Assembly: GCA_034231615.1 (NCBI GenBank)
Contig: CM067317.1
Location: forward strand, 50,922,282-50,986,281
Length of the DNA stretch: 64,000 bases
From: Meghimatium bilineatum
Lineage: Eukaryota; Mollusca; Gastropoda; Stylommatophora; Philomycidae
Direction of reading: 5' to 3'
Below the pieces are notes generated by a model. The model searched no databases and was not told the DNA's origin. It saw only the letters and a program-made list of their open reading frames with translations. Every line of letters starts with the position of its first letter. Positions within the stretch are counted from its first letter, which is position 1. Positions 1-10,650 of this stretch are shown in pieces. Both the position numbers and the translations under genes were made by a program.

Positions 1-235
1 TTTAATGTAGGTAGTGTCGTGGGCCACAAGAACTCATAGATCTGACAGCTGAAGGTAAACCCCTAGTGTCGGTGGAAGATGGTGCTGGCTTGTGACATAT
101 CGACAGTGACTCTATAACTGGCTTGCGACGTGCGCCCATATTTCGCGTCGCTAAGAGAGTCTACTCTGTGAATTTCATTGGTTGGCGCCCATGTGTGAGT
201 ATCCTCAATCAGTTAGTTAGTCGTTGGATCCCTGT
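1..235. other. no feature recognised at window start
   Basis: No coding signal or repeat was recognised. It lies just beyond the 3' end of the minus-strand LINE that follows and could be part of that element's 3' untranslated region. Confidence 0.3.
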
Positions 236-1440
236 CATTGCACCCCGGACAAGTCCATAGGTGTTCAGATCTCTCATTGCGTATCTGCAATTACTCATTG
301 ACTGACGGTCCTAGTGCGTCGTTGATTGACCCTCATTCTTTCTCGCCCACGAATCTGCTCCTTTCTAGCGACACCACATTTCAAACCAAGCTCCCTTATT
401 CTAGTAAAGAACAAGAGTTATCGTCACTTATACAGTCATTTGTTCGTATTCGTGCGTTTTCCCGTAGGACGTTCAAAATGTTTGCCCGATCCATCGCTCC
501 ACCAATCGCGTAGAGCAGCGTGTGCGGCCAATCTATCTAATCTCTCATTACCCCGGAGATGTAATGGAATGTCCTGGCACAAAAAAAGTCACTTTTCGCA
601 CATAGGAATTCTTCACTGCATCCAGCCACTATTCCCGAATGTAGCCCGTCTGTACTTTCACAATCACGCTCATTGAGTCACTGAGTATACACGCATGCTC
701 GCAGATAGTCTGCTAGCACACCCATGTCAAAGCTTTGGTTACTTCCAAAATCTCCATTGGCATGCTGCTTGTCGTCTGAGCGAATGCACCACTTTCCTCT
801 CTGATGGTCTCACCCCACCTTTGAGCAGTGAAGGCCCAGGCACTCCTGATGTGTTTTCAACCTGTATCTGTATATACAATCATATTACCTTCCCTGGAAT
901 TTTCACCGATCAGAGCGAACATCTCCGACTCCACTACTGTCAGGCACAGTTCCCTGCATTTTCGATTGAGTGTTATTATTACTTTGAAGGCTGTCAGACA
1001 ATTTAAGGGCCCCTCCCCCCCCGTCTCCATTCCGCACCAGGTAGCATATCCTCTAATCTGCACACACTCTGTATAGTATCCTCTGCGCGCCCCATCCACG
1101 ACTTTCCTCTCTTAAGTCGACTTCCTTTCACTTTGACAATTTCAGGGTGTAGAGGATGCTCTTTATCATGTAGGTAGTCCCGCGCCCAGAAAATGTGTAT
1201 TCTTTGCTCTGCAGTTGAGCAATCAAGTAAGTATCGCATAGCCCGTGCCGACGTATCTCTCGTATAACTCAAAATGATTCGCATTGCCTCATTCTGGATT
1301 CTATCCAATCTTTCTGTTTGAGTCTGACCCAGTGTCAGAATCAACAGTGCGTATTCTATCACCGCCACCACCAATACCTGAGAAAGCAGAAATAGCAGCC
1401 TCTGTTCACGTTGAGCAGCAGCCATAACTTTCATCGCAGT
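236..1440 (-). pseudogene. RNase H-bearing LINE remnant (RT C-terminus, RNase H, terminal Cys motif)
   Basis: This is the decayed 3' part of a non-LTR retrotransposon read on the minus strand. The open stretch 1434-1003 encodes a post-palm RT segment (...LDRIQNEAMRIILSYTRDTS...) typical of jockey/I/R1-type LINEs. About 1000-690 reads as the start of an RNase H domain (VYTDTG for the usual YTDGS, then an AWAF strand). About 545-440 reads NERLDRLAAHA, the C-terminal RNase H block. At about 275-236 it ends RSEHLWTCPGC, a terminal H-x-W-T-C-x-x-C motif also seen in the copy at 5535-5930. Stops and frameshifts separate these blocks, so it is dead. What is seen is the motif order; assignment to the I/jockey group with RNase H is inferred. 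The clade itself is uncertain. Confidence 0.7.
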
Positions 1441-2310
1441 GACATAGGGTAATCAGGATGTACTGTCGATAAATTACTTTTAACGTTAATTGGACCTATT
1501 CTTGTGGCCTTCTTGATGTTCATGTTTGATTTATTTGTGAGGCCTCTTGAGTCAACTAAAAAATAAAAAAGAAAAAGGTATAGAGAATTGACTTCATTGT
1601 ATTCTGGTTGTCCGTATGTACTACGTTACTCTCAAGGAAGCGGTGCGCGGTCTGCCGAGAAGAACTACTCATACCAAGAGAAAGATAGATGTTGGTGTTA
1701 GATTTATTTGTGAATTCACTTGAGTAAACTAAACATAACCAAAGCAAGATAACGCCATTCCCTACACTTGAAACTTCCTTCAACATGAAAGTCTCCAGTC
1801 TTACGCAGATAAGTTAAGGTTATGATTGATTCGTATTTGCGTTACCCAGGACAGCTTAAATAGATTAGTTATCTATATAGTTCTTCCTATGTGGACCAAT
1901 TCGCTAAGACTTTGCTATCTCATGCTGATAGGTTGGAGATTAAAACATATATTCTTGGTGATATACTTTCCAACTTTTCTTACTTCTGACAGTGCCGAAT
2001 TAGCAAATATGCCGAACAGACCATGTCATATATGCTTCACGTCTTTTCGGAGTCCCGCCACTAGAATCTTTGAGTCAATAGAATAGTTTACTATTTTTAA
2101 TAGTATTGGGAATTTGTAAGGAAGTGATAGTTTTATTTTTATTTGTTTGAGACCTAAATAAGTTTAACACAACAGACATACAGAGTTCTTCAACATCTGA
2201 TAAACTGATGTCAGAACATATAAGCCAATAGTCACAGTAAGAACGAGCACAAATACATCCGATAATTTCCAAATTCACCCGGGAGTGAGACAGAAATATG
2301 TACTATTCTC
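1441..2310. other. non-coding stretch with one imperfect direct repeat
   Basis: There is no coding signal. A segment of about 45 bp (GATTTATTTGTGAG..., ending TGAGTCAACTAA) at 1510-1557 recurs imperfectly at 1688-1733. Nothing else was recognised. Confidence 0.4.
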
Positions 2311-2314
2311 TCTT

Positions 2315-2329
2315 CCCCCCCCCCCCCCC
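2315..2329. repeat. poly-C tract (15 nt)
   Basis: An uninterrupted C run. It is one of several 13-15 nt G/C homopolymers in an otherwise AT-rich window. Confidence 0.9.
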
Positions 2330-2399
2330 ACCGTTTGTACATAACATAAATAGATCACATCTGCAAAGTAGCACAGAGAACGGAAGGAAACAATCTCAA

Positions 2400-2622
2400 G
2401 GATAACTTAAACGAGTTGGACGACCAAGCACTAGTAGCATCATCAGAAGAGCAACTACAAAGACAAATAGATAGATTATATCAAACATGCCACACCTTTA
2501 ACATGAAACTAAATATAGAAATAACTGAAGTAATGAAGATAGGAAGAACAGCAAAGAAATACACAATATATGTAGTAAAACATACCAAGAGAACGGGTAC
2601 GTTATTGAACAAAAATATGTAA
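2400..2622 (+). pseudogene. LINE reverse transcriptase fragment (palm region)
   Basis: The frame around 2416 reads DDQALVASSEEQLQ followed by a helix and NIEITEVMKIGR. This is the catalytic (F/Y)ADD block of RTE-like RTs and the segment after it, where the K-T-E-V-M strand normally follows. The residue before DD is lost (LDD in place of FADD). Upstream RT blocks are not visible and the reading stops at 2622. It resembles the palm of the copy at 6190-7320 (FADDQ...TEVMKI), so it is probably the same or a sister family. It is a fragment with no function expected. Confidence 0.65.
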
Positions 2623-2689
2623 ATTTGTGATTATGTGTCCGAGATATTGATAATGTTATATTTGTTGTAGTTTCTCTTCATGTATTTTT

Positions 2690-2890
2690 ATGTTTTGCAC
2701 CTGTTCTTTTGTGACTTTGCTAATTATCGAGGTTTTTGTGTCATTTTTGTTTGTTGGATGTTTATATCCAGTCCATATTCTCTACTTGATTTATCGACTT
2801 GATCTATTAGTCTTTGTAGTTCCTGTTCACTTTCTGCTAAAAATAAAGTGTCATCAGTATATCACAAGTTGTTTATTATTTTCCCATTGA
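2690..2890 (-). pseudogene. LINE reverse transcriptase fragment with YTDDT
   Basis: On the minus strand the sequence reads YTDDTLFLAESEQELQRLID, then YGLDINIQQTKMT. This is the RT catalytic block followed by the conserved N-x-x-K-T-K strand of RTE-like LINEs. The catalytic pair lies at about 2848-2862. A stop lies just upstream and another ends it at about 2713. It sits tail to tail with the plus-strand RT fragment at 2.4-2.6 kb but has a different sequence, so the two come from different elements. Confidence 0.7.
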
Positions 2891-3273
2891 TGCTGAGTTC
2901 TGACATTCCTTCTATTTATGTGTGTATTTCTGTATTTACACATTCAGGAACTTGTTAAAATATTGACATAATGTTTTATGCCATCATGAAACCAAGCGCG
3001 ATTCCAAAATAGTCCTCCATCCTAATCATAAACAGTGTCACGTATCTTGGCCGATAACACTGTTCATTGGTCAGTTTACGTATACCTTGTACTGTCAGCC
3101 AATGAAAATCAGAGAAAAAGTCGGATCAGTCAGGATAAGTAACGCTAATTGTGATCTGTAATGTTATCGACAAGGTCTTGCATCAAACTATGACTAAAGG
3201 TATGCTTGGATGAAGTGGGAGGGGAAGAGTAAAGTCGGCGTGTCCCGGTTTTTGGATTTTAAACATATGGAAC

Positions 3274-4125
3274 TGCTAGAAAATCAATCAATCAATCAAG
3301 TGTCATGAGGAGTGGAGTAGGCCGCTAGAAAATTAATCAATCACGTGTCATGACGAGTGTAGTAGGCCGATAGAAAATCAATCATTCAATCAAGTGTCAT
3401 GACGAGTGGAGTAGGCTGCTAGAAAATCACTCATTCAATCAAGTGTCATGACGAGTGGAGTAGGCCGCTAGAAAGTCAATCAATCACGTGTCATGACGAG
3501 TGGAGTAGGCCCCTAGAAAATCAATCATTCAATCAAGTGTCATGACGAGTGGAGTAGGCTGCTAGAAAGTCAATCAATCAAGTGTCATGAGGAGTGGAGT
3601 AGGCCGCTAGAAAGTAATTCAATCAAGTGTCATGACGAGTGGATTAGGCCGCTAAAAAATCAATCATTCAATCAAGTGTCATGACGAGTGAAGTAGGCCG
3701 ATAGAAAATCAATCATTCAAAAAGTGTCATGACGAGTGGAGTAGGACGCTAGAAAGTCAATCAATCAAGTGTCATGAGGAGTGGAGTAGGCCGCTATAAA
3801 GTAATTCAATCAAGTGTCATGACGAGTGGAGTAGGCTGCTAGAAAATCACTCATTCAATCAAGTGTCATGACGAGTGGAGTAGGCCGCTAGAAAGTCAAT
3901 CAATCAAGTGTCATGAGGAGTGGAGTAGGCCGCTAGAAAGTAATTCAATCAAGTGTCATGACGAGTGGAGTAGGCCGCTAAAAAATCAATCATTCAATCA
4001 AGTGTCATGACGAGTGAAGTAGGCCGATAGAAAATCAATCATTCAAAAAGTGTCATGACGAGTGGAGTAGGACGCTAGAAAGTCAATCAATCAAGTGTCA
4101 TGACGAGTGGAGTAGGCGATCATGC
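3274..4125. repeat. 46-47 bp minisatellite derived from a LINE 3' end
   Basis: About 18 copies of a unit containing CAATCAAGTGTCATGACGAG, then TGGAGTAGGC and CGCTAGAAAATCAATC. Longer-range duplications are visible: a block at about 3716 recurs 326 bp later, and the line at 3421 recurs exactly 420 bp later at 3841. The last unit runs without a break into the LINE coding end at 4091. On the minus strand the unit reads YSTRHDT-stop followed by the TGAT tail of that LINE. Confidence 0.92.
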
Positions 4126-4390
4126 TTCTCCACAACTCTCTGTCTCTTGTGTTGTTAATAAGCTCAGTGATAACTTCTTTGTGTGTCACACATGACAATC
4201 CATCCACAAATTTCTCTCTCTTTGTCTTCCTCTGTTTCTTCTCCCCTTGATCTTTCCTGTTGGTTACTGAATGTTCAAGTTTTACTTTTCTCATCACATG
4301 CACTAAAAATCTTGACCGTCTGCTTCTAATTTCTGTGATAATTTGTCGTTTTACTCCAACATCTCGAACTGGACTTCTACATTAGTTTTC
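4091..4390 (-). pseudogene. LINE ORF2 C-terminus (GHVMR family, (TGAT)n tail)
   Basis: Minus-strand reading gives IITEIRSRRSRFLVHVMRK, KLEHSVTNRKDQGEKKQRK, then TRDRELWRSMIAYSTRHDT and a stop. This is the post-RT C-terminal domain of a widespread RTE-like LINE family, whose usual form is FLGHVMR..LEHLVTTGKIEGKR...RDR..WR.MIAYA..H.T. The open part is 4303-4091. Downstream the element enters the 3274-4125 minisatellite, which repeats its last codons and tail. Sister copies are at 49612-50350 (minus) and 54590-54888 (plus). It is 5' truncated, with no RT palm. Confidence 0.8.
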
Positions 4391-4843
4391 GTTAGAAAAT
4401 ATCCAATAGGAAATAGATATGAATGATTCCCGACTTAAATCACACGGGCTTGGGTAGGAAAGATGACGCGATGGAGACCTTGAAAACATGAACCGAATTA
4501 TGAATGAAACGATAATTAGGATAATGTACTATTGTTTCCGATCCTCTGAGTTAGTTATTTATATTTATGAATGAAACCTCTTTTTTTTCTGGAATGCAAC
4601 ACAAAAAAAAAAAACACACACACAAAAAAACAAAAAAACAAACATACTCAATCCCAGATGATATGATACGCCGTGCTAAGAGTTACTTCCCATTGTTAAG
4701 GTTACAGTTCCCCCACAGGTGCCCTTAAAATATATTTTATCTTCCCACTCTAGACTTAACTTTGGCTGCGTGGCTAGTTTATCAAGATCGCTCCTCTACT
4801 GATCTAGAAAACTGACACCTCTATACATAGCAAAGTAGCTCCT
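4391..4843. other. non-coding stretch
   Basis: No gene seen. It has an A-rich patch with CACACA near 4598-4640 and nothing else recognisable. Confidence 0.4.
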
Positions 4844-4982
4844 TCTGGATACAAGATAAGAATCGACTTGCACAAGTTATGGAAGTAATGTAGATTATTT
4901 TCTGGATACAAGATTAGAATCGACTTGCACAAGTTATGGAAGTAATGTAGATTCTTTTCTGGATATGAGATAAAGTCGACTA
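4844..4982. repeat. 57-bp tandem repeat, about 2.4 copies
   Basis: A unit beginning TCTGGATACAAGAT and ending AGTAATGTAGATT recurs at 4844, 4901 and (partial, TCTGGATATGAGAT) 4958. The period is 57 bp. Confidence 0.9.
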
Positions 4983-5534
4983 TGTAGTCAAGGGATGTTC
5001 ATAAATTGCACCAGATATTGGGGTTGGGGTGTTATGTAAAGTTTGACAGTTACTGACAAGGAGGAGTGGGTATGGTTTGGTAAAAGTTGACGCCAATAAT
5101 ACTGTTTTTGTACACTATATATTGTAAGAATTTGACATTTAAATTAAAAATTCTGAGGCACTTCGTATAGTTTTCGTACATTTTGCGCAGCCTTTTTCAA
5201 ACATTTTTTTGACATAATTAAGCGCGGGGGGGGGGGGGGGAGTAATGATTTAGTGACAGTTCATGACACGAGAGTGTGCATAATTGGCAAATAATTGTTA
5301 AAGCAATTTATGAACAGCCCCTTAGCGGACAAAATATATTTTTTCTGGATCATAGAGACGACTGGATTATTGCAGGTCATAGATAAAACGTAGTTAACTC
5401 TTCTCCAGAGAACATCAAGTGTCGTCTTCTCGTCAGTAAGTGGCTGTAGCGGACCTACTTCATCCTCTCTTTCTTGCATACGTTGTGTATTCTTTAAGCT
5501 TTAGGTATTAGATATGTTGATTATCCTCTTCGCA
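4983..5534. other. non-coding stretch with poly-G tract
   Basis: No coding signal recognised. It contains a 15-nt poly-G run at 5226-5240. Confidence 0.4.
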
Positions 5535-5930
5535 CACCGGACTTGTCCATATGTGCTCAGATCTCCGCTTCAGTAATACTATCAGGATATAACAGCTGAT
5601 GGTTTCGGTTCTATGTGGGTTCACTGCTCTTTTTGAAATCTTTGTGATGTGTTCTCTACGAGCCACTCCCAATTTGCGCATTCTCGATATTGACTTATCC
5701 TAGTTTATCTCAAAATCATCTGATCGTGCGGATTCACGAAGAGTAATGAATCGATCTATAGGTTCACCATCTGTTATGGTGGTGAGGCTATCTAACTGGT
5801 CGGCCCGTTCGTTTTCCTCTACACCCGCGTGTATGGGGATAAAGACAAGCATGGGTTTTCGCAGTGAGGCTCGCATTTTAGATCCCTCTAATGACTTCAT
5901 TCATCCCCTAAGTACATCACCTATTTTTAC
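5535..5930 (-). pseudogene. RNase H C-terminus of LINE, second copy
   Basis: Minus-strand reading gives FIPIHAGVEENERADQL, which is the RNase H signature (P-x-H-x-x-x-x-x-N-E-x-A-D). It is followed by TDGEPIDRFITLRESARSDD, then in another frame a short linker. The end is RSEHIWTSPVC at about 5570-5535, matching RSEHLWTCPGC at the window start but with the first Cys changed to Ser. Only the RNase H tail survives; RT is absent. It belongs to the same LINE type as 236-1440 and 14395-15760. Confidence 0.7.
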
Positions 5931-6189
5931 TCTCTGAATCATATTCTCAAACACGCATGTGAATAGGCTTGCGATTCCGGTCAATACGGTGTATTCTTAT
6001 AGAGTGCATCGTGTACATCTCTTGATGCTTCCATCTCACTGTAAAATATATGCCAAAGTATTAGAAATACGTCTAAGATACATCACAGACCTACAATTGA
6101 GCTCCTAAAAGTTTGAATTCAGGAGAGGAGTAAGTTGTACAGATGCTCTTTTTTCTGTGAGACAAATAAGCGAAAAATAACAAGAATAT
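5931..6189. other. non-coding stretch
   Basis: Nothing recognised. It may include decayed upstream parts of the LINE that starts near 6190. Confidence 0.3.
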
Positions 6190-7320
6190 GATCAAGAACT
6201 AAACACAATATTCATAGACCAAAACAAACATTTGATAGAGTCAATAGAAATGCTTTATGGTAAACACTAGAAAACAACGGAATCAGAGGTCAGTTATTAG
6301 CAAGTATAAAATCCTTTTATCAGAACTGTCAAAGCTCAGTAAGAGCTATCGACGTAATTACTTCATCTTTCGAAAAAAAACAGGAGTAAGATAATGATGT
6401 GTGCTCTGACCTATACTTTTTAACATATACATGGACAGAATAGCAAAAGAATCCCAAAACAGGAAAGTAAACAGTACAGTAATAAGAGAAGAATCAGATG
6501 AGTAATTAAATAACGAAATCAACGAATTGCAATTTGCTGATGATCAATGCCTCATCTACGAAGAGGAACAACAGTTACAAAATCATATTAATGCACTCAC
6601 GACAACAAGCACTAAATATAACATGGAAATACATACGTAGCAAACAGAAGTAATGAAAATCAGAAAGTCACGAAATCCAGGGAAATTAACAATAAACACA
6701 ACTAAAAAACAAACTAAATTTAAATACCTGACAAGTATATTCACAGACAACGGAAAATTAGAGATTGAGACAAGATTCCAGAAAGCAAACCTAGTGACAT
6801 ACCAACTATCACCATTACTACTCAACACAAAGATCAAGATGGAAGTCGAGAGATAGATGACAAACAGTATTTTTATACCAACACTCTATCAATGCCAGAC
6901 CTGGGCGCTGACAGTAGCATAGCAGAGAAAACTTACAACATGTGAGATGAAATGCATGAGAAAAGCCACAAGAGTGACCAAACTGGAAACAATGAGAAAT
7001 TTGATAAATCAGGAGAAAAATCGTTATAAGACCATGCACTGAATGCATCAAGAAACAACAAATAAAATAGTTTGGACACCACATGAGAATGAACCATAAC
7101 CAACTAGAACAAGAACATACAACATAAGAAGATCCTGACACAAGGCCAGAGGCAGACCTAGAAGAAGATGGATAGATAACATCACGACAACACTGAACAA
7201 ATACGAATTCAGCGCAGTCAAAGCGACACATATGGTCTTGGATAAACAACTACAAATTCCAATCACCACCCCTATGTTCAACGGCAAGTGTGGATATTCT
7301 GATCATCATCTACCTGGGGA
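6190..7320 (+). pseudogene. decayed RTE-like LINE, RT palm to C-terminus
   Basis: Read across three frames and several stops, the plus strand gives KQTFDRVNRNALW (the F-D-x-V block), NGIRGQLLASIKSFYQN, a damaged GVRQGC-L block near 6380-6410, LFNIYMDRI, FADDQCLIYEEEQQLQ (catalytic FADD near 6533-6545), TEVMKIRKS, FKYLTSIFTDNGK, NSIFIPTLYQCQTWALT, and a GRPRRRWIDNITT tail near 7145-7185. It ends GYSDHHLPGD, immediately before the 40-bp array. About 370 residues of homology, no endonuclease domain, many lesions. Related copies are 39562-40240 (plus) and 58540-59010 (minus). The frame reconstruction is by eye; the RT identity is firm, the clade name less so. Confidence 0.8.
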
Positions 7321-7329
7321 TAGACAATA

Positions 7330-7725
7330 GACGTCATAACTTGTAGCAACATAGTCTTGCCTGTAACACAGTGTCCATGGATGTAGCAACATAGTCTTGC
7401 CTGTAACACAGTGTCCATAGATGTAGCAACATAGTCTTGCCTGTAACACAGTGTCCATAGATGTAGCAACATAGTCTTGCCTGTAACACAGTGTCCATAG
7501 ATGTAGCAACATAGTCTTGCCTGTAACGCAGTGTCCATAGATGTAGCGACATAGTCTTGCCTGTAACGCAGTGTCCATAGATGTAGCAACATAGTCTTGC
7601 CTGTAACGCAGTGTCCATAGATGTAGCAACATAGTCTTGCCTGTAACGCAGTGTCCATAGATGTAGCAACATAGTCTTGCCTGTAACACAGTGTCCATAG
7701 ATGTAGCAACATAGTCGTATCTTTA
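7330..7725. repeat. 40-bp minisatellite, about 9.5 copies
   Basis: The unit ATGTAGCAACATAGTCTTGC plus CTGTAACACAGTGTCCATAG repeats almost perfectly. Variants are CACA versus CGCA in the second half and one GCGAC. The array abuts the 3' end of the LINE at 6190-7320. Open frames across it are artefacts of the repeat. Confidence 0.95.
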
Positions 7726-8775
7726 GTAGATAATTCTGCATCAAACTAGGTTGGTGTCGATTCCCATCAAATACATCCAATATAGCTCTTTTATCGTTTT
7801 GCGTAGAGGTTTCTTCGGAGTTTTATTTCATTCCCAGAAGACTTCATTTCACATTAATGTGCAATAGTGCTATGAAGTGCTGTGCTATATATGCATGGTG
7901 CGGAATATGGACTTAGTCATGACCAGGTTCCAGTAGAAACATCTCAACATAAAGTAAAAACGACGCCATTCGTTACGTTTTTGTTTATTGTTGTGATTTT
8001 CGTTTATCACTATTTGTATACTTGGAATTGCCTGCCAAAAAAACCCAACGAAATTCACGGAAATAATAAAAAATGATCATTTTAGGTCATATTTACATTC
8101 TGTACAGAGGTAATATAGTACAGTCGATGTTCACGGTTTACTATTGCATGGTAGTTAGTTTTGATTGGTCATCAGTGAGATCTACAAACTTTACGTATTC
8201 GATTGGCTATTTATAACTGAACTGTTACAAACGGTTTAGAATGGTTTCGTCTGTTTAGAAGGTCTGGCTATATACAATCTATTTACAATCTGTACACAAT
8301 ATATATATATATAATCATTGAAACAAAGTAGTTGTTACTTTGACAAAACTCTTGATTGTTGCATACCACGGGTAACTCCTGTCAGTAGCACAGTGATGGA
8401 TGGCGGTTGCTATGGTAATCTTGCTCATTACGACGGGGAAAAAACAGGTGGTGCCATGTAGATATGTCAGAAACTTCCAATGCATAAGGAAATAAAATCC
8501 TAAAAGAATGCTTGTCGAAACCGCCTGTTTTACTCTAAAGCACATATTTTACCGCAGTGGTGCAGTGTCATTGTAAACTAACGCATAACGTCTTTTAACC
8601 TCACATTGCTATTGTTATAGATGAGAGACTTCAATGTTATTATATTTCTCTTAAGCCGTTCGCTCTGTGCTCAAGATGTCGGGGGTTAGAATCCCGCTCG
8701 TGGCGTCTTGTTTACAAATTATCCGGGAATTTTTGGTGATGTTAGTGAGTTACGCGCTATTATTAGCATTCCCAG
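7726..8775. other. non-coding stretch
   Basis: No coding signal. A short TA run is at 8299-8312. A tRNA-like B-box resemblance near 8685-8697 (GGTTAGAATCCCG) has no matching A box that I could place. Confidence 0.4.
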
Positions 8776-9008
8776 CAGGCGGCGTGAAGTTTTATTGTGA
8801 GGCGGTGTGACGCTTTATTGGAAGGCGACGTGACGCTTTATTGTGAGGCGGCGTGATGATTTATTGGTAGGCAGTGTGACGCTTTATTGGGAGGCGGCGT
8901 GATTATTTATTGGGAGGGGACGTGACGCTTTATTAGAAGGCTGCTTGACGCTTTATTTGGAGGCGACGTGGCGCTTTATTGGGAGGCGGCGTGACACTTT
9001 ACTGGGAA
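8776..9008. repeat. 23-bp degenerate minisatellite, about 10 copies
   Basis: The unit is approximately GGCGGCGTGACGCTTTATTG plus GGA, with substitutions in every copy. It is GC-richer than its surroundings. Confidence 0.9.
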
Positions 9009-9151
9009 GGAAGAAATACATATGTGATAACTTTAGTACAATGAAGTCCATCCAAGGTCCCCGTTAAAATATTTCAAACCATAGGACGTCAAACTGTTCT
9101 GAAAGGAAAAGCTAGCAATTGTCAATAAGATGATGTTGCTTACATTTACAT

Positions 9152-9235
9152 GACACTTATTCAGAAATTTTTTAATCAAAGTGAACATCGTACAAATGAC
9201 TGAATATTTACATCAGAGTGAGCAACGAACTAATC
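9152..9235. repeat. left-flank units of the 37-bp array
   Basis: About two diverged units (CATCAGAGTGAGCAACGAAC..TAATCACAGAATA) of the same minisatellite that follows the repeat core on its right side at 10651-10950. Confidence 0.75.
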
Positions 9236-10640
9236 ACAGAATATGGGGTGCAAGGGGTACCGCATTGCTCTCGGCGGACCCAGGGTTAGCAGATAACCAA
9301 AGTCATAAAAGTACTTCCCCGTAGTGCATTCTGGAAACAGAAAGACAGGTGCCCTTGCTGTTTTTCTGATCAAAATATTTAGGCTCATGTCCATTGATGT
9401 GGATGCTGTAGATGGGATGATAATTGCCTGCAAAGAGATCAGAAATATCTTGGTAATCTCTACGTCAAAACAGCCAGCAGCGCTGTCGGCACACAGTAAC
9501 GTAGCGCATCTATGAATTCCGTTTCGGTCAGCCAAAAAACATTGGAGGGGCAGCCAATGTCAATGTTCCGATATGAGTAGATCCTGATCACATATGATGA
9601 TCACATGAGTATACATTGAGTCTTGAAAACGCAACACGCACTAGAGGGCAGCGTTGTGTACGTGAATCGATATAGTGGCAACGAAATTTCACTTGTCCAG
9701 AACGAGCCCGACTGGGGGAAATGCTGTTCATGCGAGTGCACACAGAAGCACACATGTCCCACCACAATTTACCCCATTCAAAGTAGGAGTCATGACTCAG
9801 GCATTGGATACGCCAACTTGAACATGCACACCTAGGTATGGAAAAAAGCTTTGAATACAGTTCCCAATTACGCAAAAGACAAGCATTGAATAAATGTCAG
9901 GAGCAGATTGCTCAAATTTCTGACCGGAGAAGTGTTGAGACTCAGACTCTGGGCTCTATAGGAAACGTAGAAGGGGGAACAATTTCTTGTCATTGAGGAC
10001 ACTGCAAACCTAGCCCAACTCAACTATCGTCGTAGACCAACAAAGCTCATTCAGAGAGAATTGGGTTCAGTACCCAAGGCCCACTGCAAAGATTCTCGCC
10101 CGAGATAGGAACAATCAACCTACTTCTATGGTTGATATGCGTAATGGCGAAGATTAAAAAAAACACAGGTCGCGCATGGTGATGGATTGGAAGGTCATCA
10201 TTTGCGGACGAGGCGAGTGCGTGAGAAATGTACAGGTCAAATCCCAGACTCCCATCGTCTTTGGCAAAGCAGCACCTCGACTAGGAAGGTGTATCAACCC
10301 TGAGTCTAATTCGACTGTCGCCGTTGTCCATCGCAGCTCATACATAGGAAATTAGATTTGGGATCTAGGGACACTCCCAATGGAATGTTGTAAAAGGTGA
10401 TAATAGAATGGTTTTCCCCGCCGAAGACGGATATGTCGGGCTATTGGAGCAAATAAAATGGTGACACAACGCATTTCCATTTTCTGTACTACATCCTGCT
10501 GGAAATCTAGCAGGACCATGATCCAGCTAGATCCAGTTGGAGTTTGAGTATGAACGCAGAAGAAGAAGAAGAATGGTTTTCTTAAACGAGGAATTACTCG
10601 CTGGCAGTGAAGCGCCTCGTTGGAGGAAAGACACACACAC
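9236..10640. mobile_element. non-coding dispersed repeat core, copy 1 (array-flanked)
   Basis: A 1.4-kb segment with no convincing ORF that is collinear with 33376-34745 over most of its length. Shared landmarks are GGATGTGGATGCTGTAGATG, a CTAGAGGGCAGCG...TGTACGTGA block (9640 and 33747), GTTCAGTACCCAA..GGCCCACTGC and CCTGAGTCTAATTCGAC. Its last 250 bp also recur at 12626-12869. Both sides carry the same 37-bp minisatellite. It hosts a short SINE insertion at 10417-10570. A non-autonomous element, perhaps Helitron/Helentron-like because such elements often carry minisatellites, is an inference; no terminal hairpin or inverted repeat was established. Confidence 0.65.
10417..10570 (+). mobile_element. 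short GAA-tailed SINE inserted in the repeat core
   Basis: Begins CCCGCCGAAGACGGATATGT and ends GAACGCAGAAGAAGAAGAAG. It is flanked by 11-12 bp direct repeats GAATGGTTTTC (10406-10416 and 10571-10581). The related core copy at 12.7 kb reads straight through this site (GGAATGGTCTTCTTACAC) with no insert, so it serves as an empty-site control. It is the shorter subfamily of the 281-bp SINE at 45901-46181 and 52375-52655; 53338-53457 is its closest relative. Confidence 0.8.
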
Positions 10641-10650
10641 AATGTGTAAT

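Noticed and set aside
1556..2278. Small ORFs of 67-86 codons
   Set aside because: AT-rich chance frames with no motif, domain or repeat correspondence.
7278..7780. Three overlapping frames of 130-148 codons (minus)
   Set aside because: Artefact of the 40-bp array; the same peptide cycles through all three frames.
8640..8720. tRNA gene or SINE from a B-box-like GGTTAGAATCCCG (also GGGTTTGAGTCCA near 63156)
   Set aside because: No A box at proper distance, no cloverleaf that I could fold, no target duplication.
9230..9875. Frames of 95-101 codons in the repeat core as a possible element protein
   Set aside because: The homologous copy at 33.4 kb does not preserve the reading frame, so it is probably non-coding.
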